DNA from: Puccinia triticina
Lineage: Eukaryota; Basidiomycota; Pucciniomycetes; Pucciniales; Pucciniaceae
Assembly: GCF_026914185.1 (NCBI RefSeq)
Contig: NC_070570.1
Span: 930,001 to 994,000, forward strand
Direction of reading: 5' to 3'
DNA: 64,000 nucleotides
The translations under genes and the position numbers were made by a program. This document shows, piece by piece, positions 46,001 to 57,384 of this stretch. The notes below the pieces were generated by a model. It was not told the DNA's origin, did no database searches, and worked only from the letters and a program-made list of their open reading frames with translations. Each line of letters opens with the position of its first letter. Positions within the stretch are counted from its first letter, which is position 1.

Positions 46001-46441
46001 TCGAGTGATGATTCCATAGACGTGCCATACTATGTGAGACTTCAAGTCGGCCTTCATGCCCGCTTTAACTAGAGTATAACCCTGCGCTTTATTGTTCATC
46101 GAGTGGTTTAAGAGCCCTGCCATGGCTGTCGTCTCCCCATGACCAGGATATTTCTCTAGGAGGGTATCACAATGCTGGAGTGCTGCAGAATATTGTTTGA
46201 GCTCATACAGATGCTGGGTAAACAACCAAAGCAAGAAAATCAGCGGAGAAAATGAGCATTCCAATCGGATTGATTTACTGACGAGGATTTGCTTGAAGAC
46301 GGCTTGGTCCTTGATGTTCAGCGGTGGTGGACGAGTAGGGTCATGTTGGACGAGCGGGATTGCTTTGGCATTTGAAGCGGGTGCTGGTTTCTTTGCAGCA
46401 GCAGCTCTCTTTGCTGCAGCAGCCTTTGCTTTTGCGGCCAT
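43002..46441 (-). CDS. NAA15: N-terminal acetyltransferase A auxiliary (TPR) subunit
   Basis: NAA15 anchors NatA to the ribosome and positions the catalytic NAA10 subunit for co-translational N-acetylation. Six exons with consistent phase: 46441-46283, 46213-44699, 44625-44546, 44470-44154, 44041-43790, 43684-43002, giving 1,001 residues. Identity rests on the N-terminal KQILHLYELKQYSAALQHCD, the TPR run (GHGETTAMAGLL, VWHVYGIITRADRNYAEAVK), the QWEEDQYDFHTYCIRKNTF box followed by LLKFEDTLYADPVYYKAVS and IYLKLHD, and a Lys-rich stretch before RPIENDF. The start is set by an Ala/Lys-rich leader (MAAKAKAAAAKRAAAAKKPA). Intron 3 uses an unusual GTTCAG donor; it is needed to join TYQ to DLLKFED. 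The C-terminal tail is low-complexity, His/Ser/Asn-rich. No damage is seen. Confidence 0.93.
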
Positions 46442-47861
46442 TTTCTTCTTGGGAATCGTCGAGCCGAGCTTGAGCGTTAGTCCAGAGCTAATTCGAGAAA
46501 GGCTTCCTCAGCTCTCACCTGATTTGTTTCTTCAGAAGGTCAGCAATGTGTACCTTATCGAGCGGCGGGTAAATAATCTTCCTGCTTGGTCGGCTGATCC
46601 GTCTGGCAGAGCGCCGGACACGAGGAGCATATGCATGCCGCTCGGTCATCTCCGCGTCGCACAGACCGAGGAAGCTCGTCCATATCCTGCCGGCTAGACT
46701 TGAATCAAACAACTGCCACAACAGCTTGATGCCACGCATGAAAAAGGGGAGACATTTTACCCAAGCACACAGCAACCCAAGTTGGGTTCAAGAAGAAACT
46801 TTGTTGTAGAGAAGACGTGTATCATAGTATAAAACATAACAGGGCACAAACTGCACCACTCACCAGGTGGTTGGCCATTCCAGCCTCCAACACCCAGTCA
46901 CAGTGCGTCAGTAGAATCCTTCAAAATGAGAAAACTAACATGAAATGGGTTGGGCTATAGCATTTCATAGGGAAAATAAAATAAAAAGAAACTTAATGGT
47001 TTAGTATTGGGGATAGAATTTTCGGAACTATCCTACACACTCTGCATCCCATTCCTTCATGTACTTTGGAATTCTCTAACATGTTATCTCATCTATGATC
47101 CTAGGGCGCTAGTGAACATCAATTCTTTTGCTGATACTCACTTGACTACTTGTTATAAATCTTATAAACATAAATTTGATAAGACCATTCAATTACCATG
47201 TTGAAGAAAACTGTATGAAATAATTTAAGGTTGTGATTTTCCTTCAATAGATATTTTTGACATGGTTTGATTGGACCCATGTGGAGACAAATGTGATTAT
47301 TAACAGATTGTACATCAAGTTTTCAAGGTCACGTAGTATAACATGTACTTTGAGAAATGGTTGATTTGTTCATTGTGAATGGGCTTCAAACTTCAAAGTA
47401 GAACCTATAAACAGATCTGTTAAAATTTGACGCAATCCTCATAAATAAGAATGCATTTTTTCAGGTGACCTAGATATAGGCTTTAAGGCCAGTAAATTAT
47501 CATACCACCATCGTTGAGGAACATGTGTATGTGGTTTGACGAAGTCATGTATTATTGGTGAATGGAGCCGAGTGTCAAGTGAGATAGGAATTAATTGCAG
47601 ATATAAATTGTGTAACACGAAATGGATATACTATGTATTGGTTAAAATGAATACATAATGGTACATATTGGCATATAGCCTTGGCTTGATGTTTGCAGGG
47701 TGCGTACTGTGATGCTTGTTGGGCAACAATGACAACAAGCACATCTTTTCAAAAACGACATTATGAGCCGCGACATTGAATCAAATCACGAGTAGAGACT
47801 GGCAGAACTTCACTCCTGGGTCAACATCTGGCCTCCACAAAAAGGCGAATGATTTTCGGAG
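46442..47861. other. Region upstream of NAA15, downstream of Dpb4
   Basis: A minus-strand frame at 46775-46515 (ending KIIYPPLDKVHIADLLKK) could splice in phase (GTGAGAG donor near 46512, acceptor near 46482) to sequence that runs in frame into the NAA15 ATG. It may be an extra 5' exon, part of another small gene, or chance. The rest (46800-47800) is AT-rich with no recognisable gene. Confidence 0.35.
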
Positions 47862-48653
47862 CTACGCGGCCTCGCCCTCCGGTTTACTGGTCTTCTGCGC
47901 TTTCTTTGCCGCATTCAGTTTTCGGAAAGCTGATGATCAAAAAGAAGCACGGTTTACAATGAGCAGGAAAGAAAACGCCGAAGGAATAAGGTGTGAAAAG
48001 GTGGGTGGGGATATTATACCTTCGAGTTCGACCTTGAGAGTCTTTTGAAGCTCGTCGCTGTCGGCCCACTGAAGCTCCTTACAAGCCTCGAGAACGTGTC
48101 GAGCGTTGAGAGACTTCTCGGAGCGTGCTGCCGCAATGTCATGTGCACTATAGAAGCGATAGTCATTCGGGATCAATGAACGATCGGATTTGGGTAGACT
48201 TCGAAGCAACACACATCGCGACTAGATAGCTAATGAAAACTGTGCTGGCTTTCGTAAGCGCCACCGGGACTTCTTTAGCCAACTTCATGTTCCCAGGCCC
48301 GGTCGATTTTGCAAGCTTCATCACTGCATAAATGCGTGTATTGGGTAGTAGCATCCCAATCTCATTAGTTTATTCTGAACTTGTAAGAGTGAGCCCAGAG
48401 AATGGCCGGATTTGAGAAAATTTTATTGACCAACAGCCCTCGGTAATTCAACGGCTTCGATCCCGACGAACGAACCGGCTTGTTGATGTCCACCCACCGA
48501 TTGTTGGACATCAGGTGGCTGTACGATTTTCTTCACTTTCTATGTAATGTATCCATTCTCAATCACAACCAATAAGATCGTCAGCCTCGTTAAGGAAATA
48601 AAGCGTCTAGGATAGACAACAAAGAAGCCAATTGGCTTGAGACTTACAGGCAT
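47862..48653 (-). CDS. DPB4: Histone-fold subunit Dpb4/POLE3-like
   Basis: Dpb4/POLE3 pairs with a second histone-fold protein in DNA polymerase epsilon and in ISW2/CHRAC-type remodellers. Five exons: 48653-48648, 48539-48431, 48323-48215, 48147-48020, 47929-47862; total 420 nt, 139 residues, close to the family size. The histone fold is clear: VELPRAVVMKLAKS (helix 1), KLAKEVPVALTKASTVFISYL (helix 2), IAHDIAAARSEKSLNARHV (loop 2 and helix 3 start), then a Lys-rich tail (KLNAAKKAQK). The first coding exon is only ATG CCT; it is supported by a GTAAGT donor and phase but is the weakest part. The upstream region is shared with transposon DNA at 48.7-49.0 kb. Confidence 0.78.
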
Positions 48654-48996
48654 CAAGGTTGGAGTGTTGGACGAGTGGATCTGTGAGAGGACAAGTGCCA
48701 AGAAGAACGCGCTATGGGTCTCGACCGACCATGAGTCAAGACCCCCCGGGGCAGTACACCCGGGGAGTCCCTCCAGGACATCACAGACCTTCAGACATCA
48801 CTTGGAATCCACGAGGACTCCACGTGGTACCCCGAACTTAGCACAAGTCCCTCACCTGCCGGGGGCGCGGCGCGAAGCGAACTTAACATAAGTGTACCCT
48901 CCTCAGGGGAGCGTAGCGACCTCCGAAGGAGGGACTTGCCTCTAATGTCGCATGTCTGGCCCTACAGGATTGAGACAAATGGCAGGGAGGATCCTA
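48654..48996. other. Short intergenic region left of Copia element 2
   Basis: It holds an AAGTCCCTC-type short MITE (48844-48938) and GC-rich CCCCCGGGG words near 48752. No gene. Confidence 0.5.
48844..48938. repeat. AAGTCCCTCC-type short MITE, copy 4
   Basis: CAAGTCCCTCACCTGCC at the left and GAAGGAGGGACTTG at the right are inverted; the inner part has GCGCGAAGCG and GCGTAGCGAC. Confidence 0.7.
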
Positions 48997-49001
48997 CGCT
49001 C

Positions 49002-49249
49002 TATAAAAGGCTCGGAAACTGCACGATACAGTCCGGCGGCGGTCAGCTCTCCACGTGTCGATCCCGGTATCCAATCTCGGTGAGGAAAGAGAGAAGATAC
49101 CGGGCACGCGGGAGCTGGACTGTATGTGCCCGGCAGTGACAGGGTTAGGGTTTGGACCTGTCACTGACGGAAGCTAAACAACTATGTACATCTGATGTAA
49201 GTACATAGAGATAGCTAAAGTGTGCATAAGTGCATATCGGACTCTAACA
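49002..49249 (-). repeat. 3' LTR of Copia element 2
   Basis: 248 bp, 247 identical to the other LTR; flanked on the left by CGCTC. Confidence 0.94.
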
Positions 49250-49258
49250 CCCCCTCCC
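49250..49258 (-). promoter_or_regulatory. Polypurine tract of Copia element 2
   Basis: On the minus strand GGGAGGGGG abuts the 3' LTR, the usual plus-strand priming site. Confidence 0.7.
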
Positions 49259-49271
49259 ACGCATGCAAACT

Positions 49272-52200
49272 TTAGTCGATCAATCCCAGCTTGACGCTTG
49301 CCTCCATCATTTTTGTCGCTCCCAGCTTCTTCGTCAACACATCCGCCACTTGATTTACCGTACTCGTCCATTCCAGCTTGATTCCATTCGCCCGTACCAG
49401 GTCATTGACAAAATAGAAAGCACGTTGTAGATACTTAGTTTTCTTCTTCGAAGCGTTATCAGATGCAATGAGAATAGCTGCTTCGTTGTCGACGTGTATT
49501 GATATGTCCGGATAAACCTTGATATCCTCCAGGATGTTCATGATATGCGCCAATTGCTGAGAACCCTCTGAGAGAGCAAGATATTCAGCCGCACACGTTG
49601 AAAGTGCAACCACCGTCTGCCTCCTCGACCCCCACGCAATGGCATCACCGTTGATCAACATCACAAACCCCATCGTCGATCGCTTGTGTTCGCCCCCCCA
49701 GTTCGCATTGGTCCACAATTGCAGTCCCTCTCCAGTACCCCGGTAAGCCAATTTCTTCCTTGCCGTCTTCTTAACATAGCCAATTAAGTAGTCGAGAGCA
49801 TTCCAATGAGTCTCGTTTGGGTTCGAGCTGAATCGCGCTAGCAGATTCACTGGAAAAGAGATATCCGGTTGTGTACCGCTAGACAGATACATCAGCGACC
49901 CGATAATTGAGCGGTATTCCGTCGCGTTCACAGGATCTCCGGCATGACTTTCAAGCAGGTCGTCACTCAGCGCTACGGTTCAAGGAACCGTCACACGGTG
50001 ATATTTTTCCACAATTTTTGTCGCCATTAGGGTCTGATCCAGGTAGATTCCGTCTTCCCGCTTTTCAAAATTGATTCCAACAAGCCGCTCAACCTTGTCT
50101 GACCATTTGATTTCTAGATCTTTCATCATTCCATCCCGAAGCTGATGTAGGAGTGAGACATCCGACGCCACCGCGAATCCGTCATCGACATGGAGCCAAA
50201 TAATAACGAAACCGGCACCTTTCTTGAACAGGTAAAGTGATGGTTCAATTTCACTAGCTGTGAAACCAAGCTTCTCTACTGTCAGTTTAAAATATTTCCA
50301 CCAACAGCGGGCAGCTTGTTTTGTCCCATACAAGGCTTTTTTCAGTTTCATTATCTTCCCTTTCAGATGCGGAAAGATTTCTACCGGCGGCTGAACAAAA
50401 ACGTCTTCTTCGATCGGGCTGTACAGGTAAGCAGAGCTGACGTCAAAGGACGCCGTAGGTAGACCAAACTTGTTCGCCATGGATATCAACAACCGTAGCG
50501 TATTCAGGGAAGCCGTTGGTGCGTACGTTTCATTGCAGTCAACACCCAATTGCTGATTGGAACCCTTTGCAACATACCTCGCCCTAAACTTTTCAATTGT
50601 CCCGTCCGGTCGCCGCTTCAAGGAAAACACCCACCTAGCACCAAGAACCCGCACGCCATTGAACGGATCCACGGCTTCCCAGACATCCAATTCACCAAAC
50701 TTATCCATCTCGTACATTGCAGCGTTACGCCAGGATGCCGAGTCAAGTCCAGCCAGAGCCACCTTGATGTTCTTTGGCAAATCGATTTCCGGGTTAGGAT
50801 TCAGGTGAGCAAGCGCCTTTTCTTCATTAGCTGCAATTTCGTCCGTGTTCTCCTCGCCTAACTTCAGCATGATTTGATTTAGTATGAAATCCAAGTCAGA
50901 CTTCTTGACTTGTTTCTTGACGGGCAGATTCTGGAAATCCGGAAAAACGGCCGAAGTTGAGTGTATTGCTCTTTGTTCCCTGGGTGAGAAGAATAGCCAT
51001 CCGGCTCCAGCATCCGGGTAGCCAATCAAGACAGCTTCTTGAGCTCTCTCATCCAGCTTTTTCCGACGTTCGCTAGGGATATGGATCAATGCCTTCGCAC
51101 CAAACGGATAGAGTACGTCTGGGTTAGGCCTCACTCCATAGAACATTTCAACAGGTGATTTATCCGTCGTCCTTGAATTGGGTATCCGGTTGTGAATGTG
51201 GCCAGCCGTTGACCATGCGTAGCTCCAGAAACGTCGCGGCAGACCACTTTCGTGGAGCATAGTGCGGGCCATGTCTGCAATCGTCCTATTCAACCGCTCC
51301 GCCTCTCCGTTTTGCTGTGGAGTGTAAGGGGCACTCGGCGCAGTTTTCACTCCGATGGCGTCGAGTCTTTTCTGTAGCGTGTGGACATATTCAGGTGCAT
51401 TGTCACATTGAATATTGGTGGGGTATCGGCCGAAGTAATTCTTTAGATGTGCTAACCACGACATGATCTTATCCGGGACATCCGACTTAGCCTCAATTGC
51501 ACCGACAAATGAAAAAGTGCTTGCATGATCCCGGAGTGTCACACAGTAACACATCCCATGTAAATTGGTCTCAAAAGGTCCGGCAACATCGGAAACCATC
51601 AGGTCGAGTGGTTTCTCACGGACGATCTGGGATTCAACACCTAAGGATTTTTGATTGGTGCTCTTGGAAATTGCGCAACGATTGCAGAAGAACTCAGACC
51701 ATCTCAGTTTGAGTTCCGGGTAGTTTGACTTCAGGTAACGCTTTACGATCTCATCAGACGCATGTCCAAGGCGCAGATGCCACTTATAAGGATCAAACGA
51801 AGGTAATTGTGTGACTTTATTGACATGGTGGCGGGCGTTAAGAGTTTCTAGCGACCAGCAATAATTGTGGAAAATTGTTGAATAGCGGTTATTACAGGGA
51901 TCAATTAATGTCGCCTCGGTCCCCTCATACTGTAGTTTCCACCCAGACGCGATTAAACGGCCGGTCGACAAAATTATCCCATCCACACCAGGCACAAAGA
52001 ACACGTCCTCAATCACGATCCTCCCCGTCGGTGTTGGGATGGTCACCCTTCCAACGTCGGTAACGGTAACATTGCAGTCGGTCACGGCCAGATAGAACGT
52101 ACGTGGAGCCGTCAGCTTGCGAGTTGCCTTGAAAAGTGACGTGTGACCACTCACATGTGCTGAAGCACCAGAGTCGAGTAGGACACCTTCCGTCATCCCG

Positions 52201-53467
52201 GGAATGGTCACCTTACGGACGTGGTGCTCGGACCGCCTTGGTGGTATGTACTTCGAATCTTTCAACTCGAAATCCGCAGGAGGAGGAGCAATCTTCTTCA
52301 TCGCCACTGCACGCCAGTACTCTGAGCAATCGGAGAACCAGTGACCATGTTGGGAACAATAAGCACAGTCGAGACCATAGCGTTGAACTTGTTCTTCCGT
52401 CGGTCCTTTTCCTTTGTAGTATTCAGCTCGCTCGACTGCGAAGCGGGGATGGTTGAGCTTCGCCGTGTTATCACCTGGCGTACATCTTTGCGGGGCAACA
52501 TACTTCCCACGATTTCCCTGACTGAGCGCGTTGATCCGATCAAGATCCATCGCCATGCTGTCTACACTTTTCTTGCTGACCTTGCCAGTTGCCAATTGTA
52601 TTACCGTGGCGACATCGGCAAAAGACGGGGCCTTCTTGTTGTTAAGGTGTTGGTCAACCGTAAACTCAAACTTCGTCAATGCGGCACCGGTGACTGGTTT
52701 GAAATTGATTTGGAGCAGGATTCCGACGGCCTCATTTAGAGTGAGTTTCGACTGCTCAAGCTCGCTCATGACCTTAGCCCAAGCTGACATCGTCACCTCG
52801 TTCGCTATGCTTGTATCATTGGCCAGCTCCATGAGAGACGACATCAGGTCGATCTTGTGGCGAAGATCCGACCGTTCACATTTGGTCTTCAAGGCTTCGA
52901 AGATTGACTTAGCGGTTTTGTGACCAGCAGCTTTGACAATCCAAGCAACGATTTGTCTATCGTGTTCTTCATCAGACTGGCAATTGCATGGTTATATTCG
53001 GTCGCCAGGTCGGTGAAGGTGTTCGTTTTCGCAATCATTGGTTCAGTCACAGAGAAGGTGTATTGAAGAGTCGCTTCGATTGACTCCTCCCACTGAGAAT
53101 AATTGGCCGAGTTGTAGGACAGAACCACGTGATCGGGGTTCACTTCTCGGTGAAGCTTGAGAGGGGACTTCAAGAAGCTGCTCAGGATGACTTCCTGGCG
53201 ATGTTCTTGAGCACGAACAGCAGCAGACACAGCATCGTGGGCGTGGGGTGGGGCTGCCTTTAGGCGATTCAATTCAGCCGTCATGTCGGCCATTTGCTGT
53301 TGAGGGGCGGCGAGCGCATCATTGGGGTTGGCAGCCATGTCGGTCGGGATGGGGGGAACTTGTGGGTATTTTTCCTGTATGATTCTTTCAATCTCTTCCT
53401 CGGGGATTCCTTCGTCCCTTAAGCAGATCCTGTCTATCTCAATATCCTGCTGAATCCTATTCATCAA
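49272..53467 (-). pseudogene. Copia gag-pol of element 2, one frame break and one stop
   Basis: The gag frame starts at ATG 53467 (MNRIQQDIEIDR). Near 52957 the reading must move to another frame to continue as IVAWIVKAAGHKTAKSIFEA; a missing base in an A run (GACAAATCG) or programmed slippage would explain it. The second frame runs through a zinc knuckle (CAYCSQHGHWFSDC), protease LLDSGASAHVSGH, integrase (LMVSDVAGPF, QCDNAPEY, NGEAERLNR), and reverse transcriptase (VIIWLHVDDGF), to TGA 49980-49982; the same frame continues through RNase H (TNANWGGEHKRST, STCAAEYLALS) to the stop at 49272. The near-identical LTRs show the element moved very recently, so the two defects are either new or it was mobilised in trans. 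The frame move sits inside gag, not at a gag-pol border. Confidence 0.92.
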
Positions 53468-53536
53468 CCGACCTCCTGTAGAAATGGAACCTTATCCTAA
53501 GACAAACGTGGCCTGGAAAAAGAGCGGCTTTTAACC

Positions 53537-53784
53537 TATAAAAGGCTCGGAAACTGCACGATACAGTCCGGCGGCGGTCAGCTCTCCACGTGTCGATCCC
53601 GGTATCCAATCTCGGTGAGGAAAGAGAGAAGATACCGGGCACGCGGGAGCTGGACTGTATGTGCCCGGCAGTGACAGGGTTAGGGTTTGGACCTGTCACT
53701 GACTGAAGCTAAACAACTATGTACATCTGATGTAAGTACATAGAGATAGCTAAAGTGTGCATAAGTGCATATCGGACTCTAACA
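53537..53784 (-). repeat. 5' LTR of Copia element 2
   Basis: 248 bp, followed on the right by target duplication CGCTC (53785-53789). On the coding strand, the internal sequence after it starts GGTTAAAAGCCGCTC, where a primer-binding site is expected; no matching tRNA end was recognised. Confidence 0.94.
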
Positions 53785-53789
53785 CGCTC

Positions 53790-55544
53790 CCTCATTTTCC
53801 CCAATATCACCCTCTAGACTTTTGATTCTCTCCTTGCCTTTGGCACCATTACAATCACCAGCTTCTGAGCTTATTTTACCCCACTTCAAACTCCCCCTTG
53901 TAAGAAACGTCCTGTAAATGTTGTTACATGGTGGATTTCTGTACCCAATCCCCCCCTTCGAGCCCGCACGGTGTAAGAATGAAAGCTGGTTTGCTGGTGA
54001 AGAATGTCCGCTAACCGCCTCCTTCAAGAATATTGATGTCCGGGCTGTGTGATTGTTGGTAACTTGGCTCCGCACTGCTACTTTCCACTAGCCTTCAGCG
54101 CTCCTCTACTGAGCCTGATCTATAGCGTAATAATCCGCAAGTGAATAAAGCTCCGCACGTCGTAAGCACAAAAATCCGCAAGTAACTCCCGAATAAGGAT
54201 AAGAACACAGATAATCCTCTCAATAACTCTTGTACGTCCGTAGTTGTAAGTACAATGATGATGATAATCCATAATAATTCGAGAGGATGAAGATAATCGG
54301 ATACAAGAGTCCCCCCTTCTGTCCTCCCCTCCGCGCACATCGCCGTTCCCACCCGATCCCGCACGTCTGACACTTTCCCGCACTAGTCCGCCTACTCCGC
54401 CCGCTATCCCGCTTGTCACTTTCCCAGACTCCGCTCCTCTCCGACGCTTGCCCTCCCACCGTCCTCTGTCTAGCCCCCGTCAGTCGTTCTCTCACCACCA
54501 CCTTCACCCCGGTTCCACCCGCTCGTGCTGTCATGGCTCACCCGCTGACACACCGCTGCTACCAGTCCACGTGTGTAGTCCTGCCGCAGTCCAGCCCTGT
54601 CTTTTTCCGCTCCAATCCGAATACCCGATCCGCAATCCGCAATCCGTGCATTCCAATCCGCGCGTGACTTTCCGTAAGCTTTCCTAGCGTGCTTTCCTGA
54701 CCTCATCCTCAGTGCTTATGTCACCGGAATGCACCCTGCCTGAGCGGCTTTGTGCATTCCCTGCCCGCGCTATCCCCGCGTGGACATTCTACCGCGCTCG
54801 CCTATATAAATCACCACAACGGGCTCAGGGAATTTCAAATTTTGAGCCCAAAAACCGCTGGATCACCACTCCAGAACCACTTCACAGTAGGTGAAGTGGG
54901 CTAGTAATTATGTGTGTCAGCTAGGTAAAAAACTGGGAAATGGAAGCTGAGATTGCAGGCTACAAGTCTGTCTACTCAGTTTTTTTTAAACTAAAAACTA
55001 CATTTTTAAAAACATTTTGAAAAGAAAATATGTGTTTTTTGCCAGAAATTCTCGAGTCTGTAGGGCCAATGGTGTGACTTTAGAGGTAAGACTCTCCTTT
55101 GGAGACGCTTTGCGCCTCCTCAGAGAGGCTTTGTTAAGCTTGGGCGCGAAGCACCTCACACAAAGTCACCTTTTGAGGGTGGGCTCTGCCAAAATAACAA
55201 CATGCCGAAAATGCCAAAATTGCGCCTGCCCTGCCAACCTTGCGCAACTTCAAGTTCAGACAAAGTCATCATTCATGATGCATTTCCCCTCTAATCACCC
55301 TCTCCAGCCTTTAGGTTAGGTCCTGGGTTAGGCTTAGGGGCCTAGGGGGGATATGAAAAAACCGTACACTGTTGTATCAAGTTGATCAAAAGTCCTTTGG
55401 ATTTTTCAAAGTCAATCAACTCTGAATGCCTGCCAAAATGCTGTTTGAGGCATTTTTGGCATGTTGTTCTTTGGCATGGCTCACCCTCAAAGGATGACTC
55501 CCAAGCGTGCGGGAGACATCCTTTGGGGTAGGGCAATGTGTTAC
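53790..55544. other. Intergenic region right of Copia element 2
   Basis: No gene is supported; short CT-rich frames around 54300-54700 show no domain. TAGCGTAATAATCCGC-like and TCCGC words recur (54120-54670). An AAGACTCTCC..GCGAAGCACC stretch at 55086-55160 may be a distant AAGTCCCTCC-type repeat. Confidence 0.45.
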
Positions 55545-55830
55545 ACTCAGGTGATGGAGTCCCACTCCACTCAACAACCACTTATTGGATGGGGATCACG
55601 GGTCATTGAGTGGAGTGGTGCTTCATCCAATGACTGCAAAGTGGCACTCCACCCAATGACCGGTTGGGTGGGGTATACACCCCACTAAATGACCGGTCAT
55701 TGGACTGGATGGAGTGTGGACTCAGCACACCCCACTCAATGACTGGTCATCAAGTGGGGTGTATACCCCACCCAACCGGTCATTGGGTGGAGTGCCACGT
55801 TGGATGGAGTGCCACTCCACTAGAGAATGT
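55545..55830. repeat. Hairpin array E (inverted relative of block D)
   Basis: Units alternate between CACTCCACCCAATGACCGG and CCGGTCATTGGGTGGAGTG with GGTGGGGTATACACCCC palindromes between. Sequence order matches 40040-40279 in the opposite orientation. Confidence 0.85.
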
Positions 55831-55832
55831 TA

Positions 55833-55965
55833 AAGTAGACCCGGGTACCGGTTGGACCGCCGGTACCCGGGTGTTTTTTCCACAAAACTGGCACCCGGCA
55901 CCGCCTGGCGGGTACCAGCGGTACATAAGCCGGGTACATACCACGGGTACCACCAGGGCTTTTTT
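55833..55965. repeat. GGGTACC-rich foldback end
   Basis: AGACCCGGGTACCGGTTGG and GGTACCCGGGTGTTTTTTCC then GGCGGGTACCAGCGGTAC; very like the outer parts of the 821-bp element at 30.2-31.1 kb. It follows hairpin array E directly. Confidence 0.65.
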
Positions 55966-56105
55966 TCCATATTGCTCGGCACACTTACATTTTTTTTATA
56001 CTTTGCTAACTATTTATTTACTATTCTCATATAATGGTGGGTTGAAGGGTGATCCCTGCTGGGTTGAGGAGCAAGAGGCAAAAACTGTGGAACTCCCAAT
56101 GGGGT

Positions 56106-56327
56106 GAATTACAATTGGGTCCCGCGACTCAATGAGAGTTATGGCGCGCATGCGCAGTTGTGATGTGGCAGCGCTACCAGGCGTGCCAACCACATGTACA
56201 AGATGTGGTTGGCGCGCCTGGTAGCTCTGCCACGTCAATGTGGTTGGCGTGCCTGGTAGCGCTGCCACGTCACAACTGCGCATGCGCGCCATAACTCTAA
56301 TTGAGTCACAGGACCCAATCGTAATTC
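56106..56327. mobile_element. 222-bp foldback MITE, nearly a full hairpin
   Basis: The two arms of about 100 bp are inverted copies: GAATTACAATTGGGTCCC...GCGCATGCGCAGTTGTG... and ...CACAACTGCGCATGCGC...GGACCCAATCGTAATTC. The loop is short. Part of the arm is repeated a second time (56185-56250). Confidence 0.88.
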
Positions 56328-56668
56328 ATTGAGTTGTGGGACCCAACAGTTTACACACTTGGCAGATTAAACCTAATTCATTGACTTGCGGGACCCAATT
56401 GGAGGAACTTAGCAACCCGGAATTATTTGCGGGTTGTGTTTGGGCACTGTTTTCCGACCCAAACCCAACCCGGTTTCTTCCCTAGTGCCTGTGATTCCCC
56501 CAACCCATATGCAGCTGCGGAGCCATGATATCTGCTGAGCAGTACTTGCAGCGGTACCCGGGTACCACACCGCCTTTCACCCAAAAAGCAGGCACCCAAC
56601 ACCGCACCTGGCACTGCCTGGCAGGTGCCACACAGAGGGTACCCGCCAAGTGGTGCTGGGTACCAACA

Positions 56669-56947
56669 GTGAAACTGATACAATATGTGTATTTGTATCT
56701 GTATTGGTGATACATAGTTTTGGAAAAGTGTGTATTGTATCTGATATCAGATACATCACAAATACATGTATTTCAATACAATACAGCATGTATTTCCCCT
56801 GATACATGCTGTATTGTATTGTATTGGGCACCCAAATACACGGTTTTGGAAAACCATGTATTGTATCTGATAACCAATACATCCAAAATACATCTATTTT
56901 GATACAATACACACACAATACTGATACTTGTAAAGTATCAGTTTCAC
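56669..56947. mobile_element. 279-bp MITE with GTGAAACTGATAC ends
   Basis: GTGAAACTGATAC and GTATCAGTTTCAC are perfect 13-bp inverted ends; the inside is made of TGTATTGTATCTGAT / AATACAATACA palindromes. It is inserted within a GGGTACC-rich repeat that resumes at 56948 (TTTTGGGTACCAC). Confidence 0.82.
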
Positions 56948-57384
56948 CGTTTTGGGTACCACTTGACATTCTTTACACTCCACTTGATAACCCGTCATTG
57001 AGTGGAGTGTACTCCTAATGGCCAGTCAGGTGGGGATCCCGTAATGAACCAGCCATTGAATGGTTGCGTTGTCCAGCTACATCGCCACTTATGAGCACGG
57101 TCCCCAAATGAGGGTCCGTGCTCTAATCTCACAATGAATGTCTGCAAATCTGGGTTACAGAGTCAGTAATGTTCATGAGGTTTGTTTCTCTTCTATAATT
57201 TCTCAGGATACATATGAGCCTGTACAACAAGAAAAAAAAAAAACAGAATCAGCGGTAGCATGTTGGGCTGATCTGGAGCAAAAAATAATAACAAAAAGTC
57301 GTGGCATGCGAGATGTACAACAAAGAAAAGGAAAAAGGACCTGAAAACCCCATTCTCCGTGCGCCAGAATGGGGAGGTGCGGTC

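Larger units (their letters stand above)
48997..53789 (-). mobile_element. Ty1/Copia LTR retrotransposon 2 with 5-bp target duplication
   Basis: Two 248-bp LTRs (49002-49249 and 53537-53784) differ at one base (G 49169 versus T 53704), so the insertion is very recent. CGCTC occurs at both sides (48997-49001 and 53785-53789). Read on the coding strand the LTR starts TGTTAG and ends TTTTATA, a TG...TA rather than TG...CA end. It encodes one Copia gag-pol on the minus strand with one frame break and one stop. Its pol motifs are close to those of element 1 (PVEIFPHLKGK, KKALYGTKQAARCWWK), but the LTRs are unrelated in length and sequence. Confidence 0.95.

Noticed and set aside
46197..46697. 166-codon plus-strand frame over the NAA15 start
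   Set aside because: It is antisense to NAA15 and low in complexity (Ala/Phe-rich), as expected for a shadow of the Ala/Lys-rich leader.
54220..54700. Overlapping frames in 54.2-54.7 kb as a gene
   Set aside because: No domain, no splice logic, and frames on both strands of similar length.
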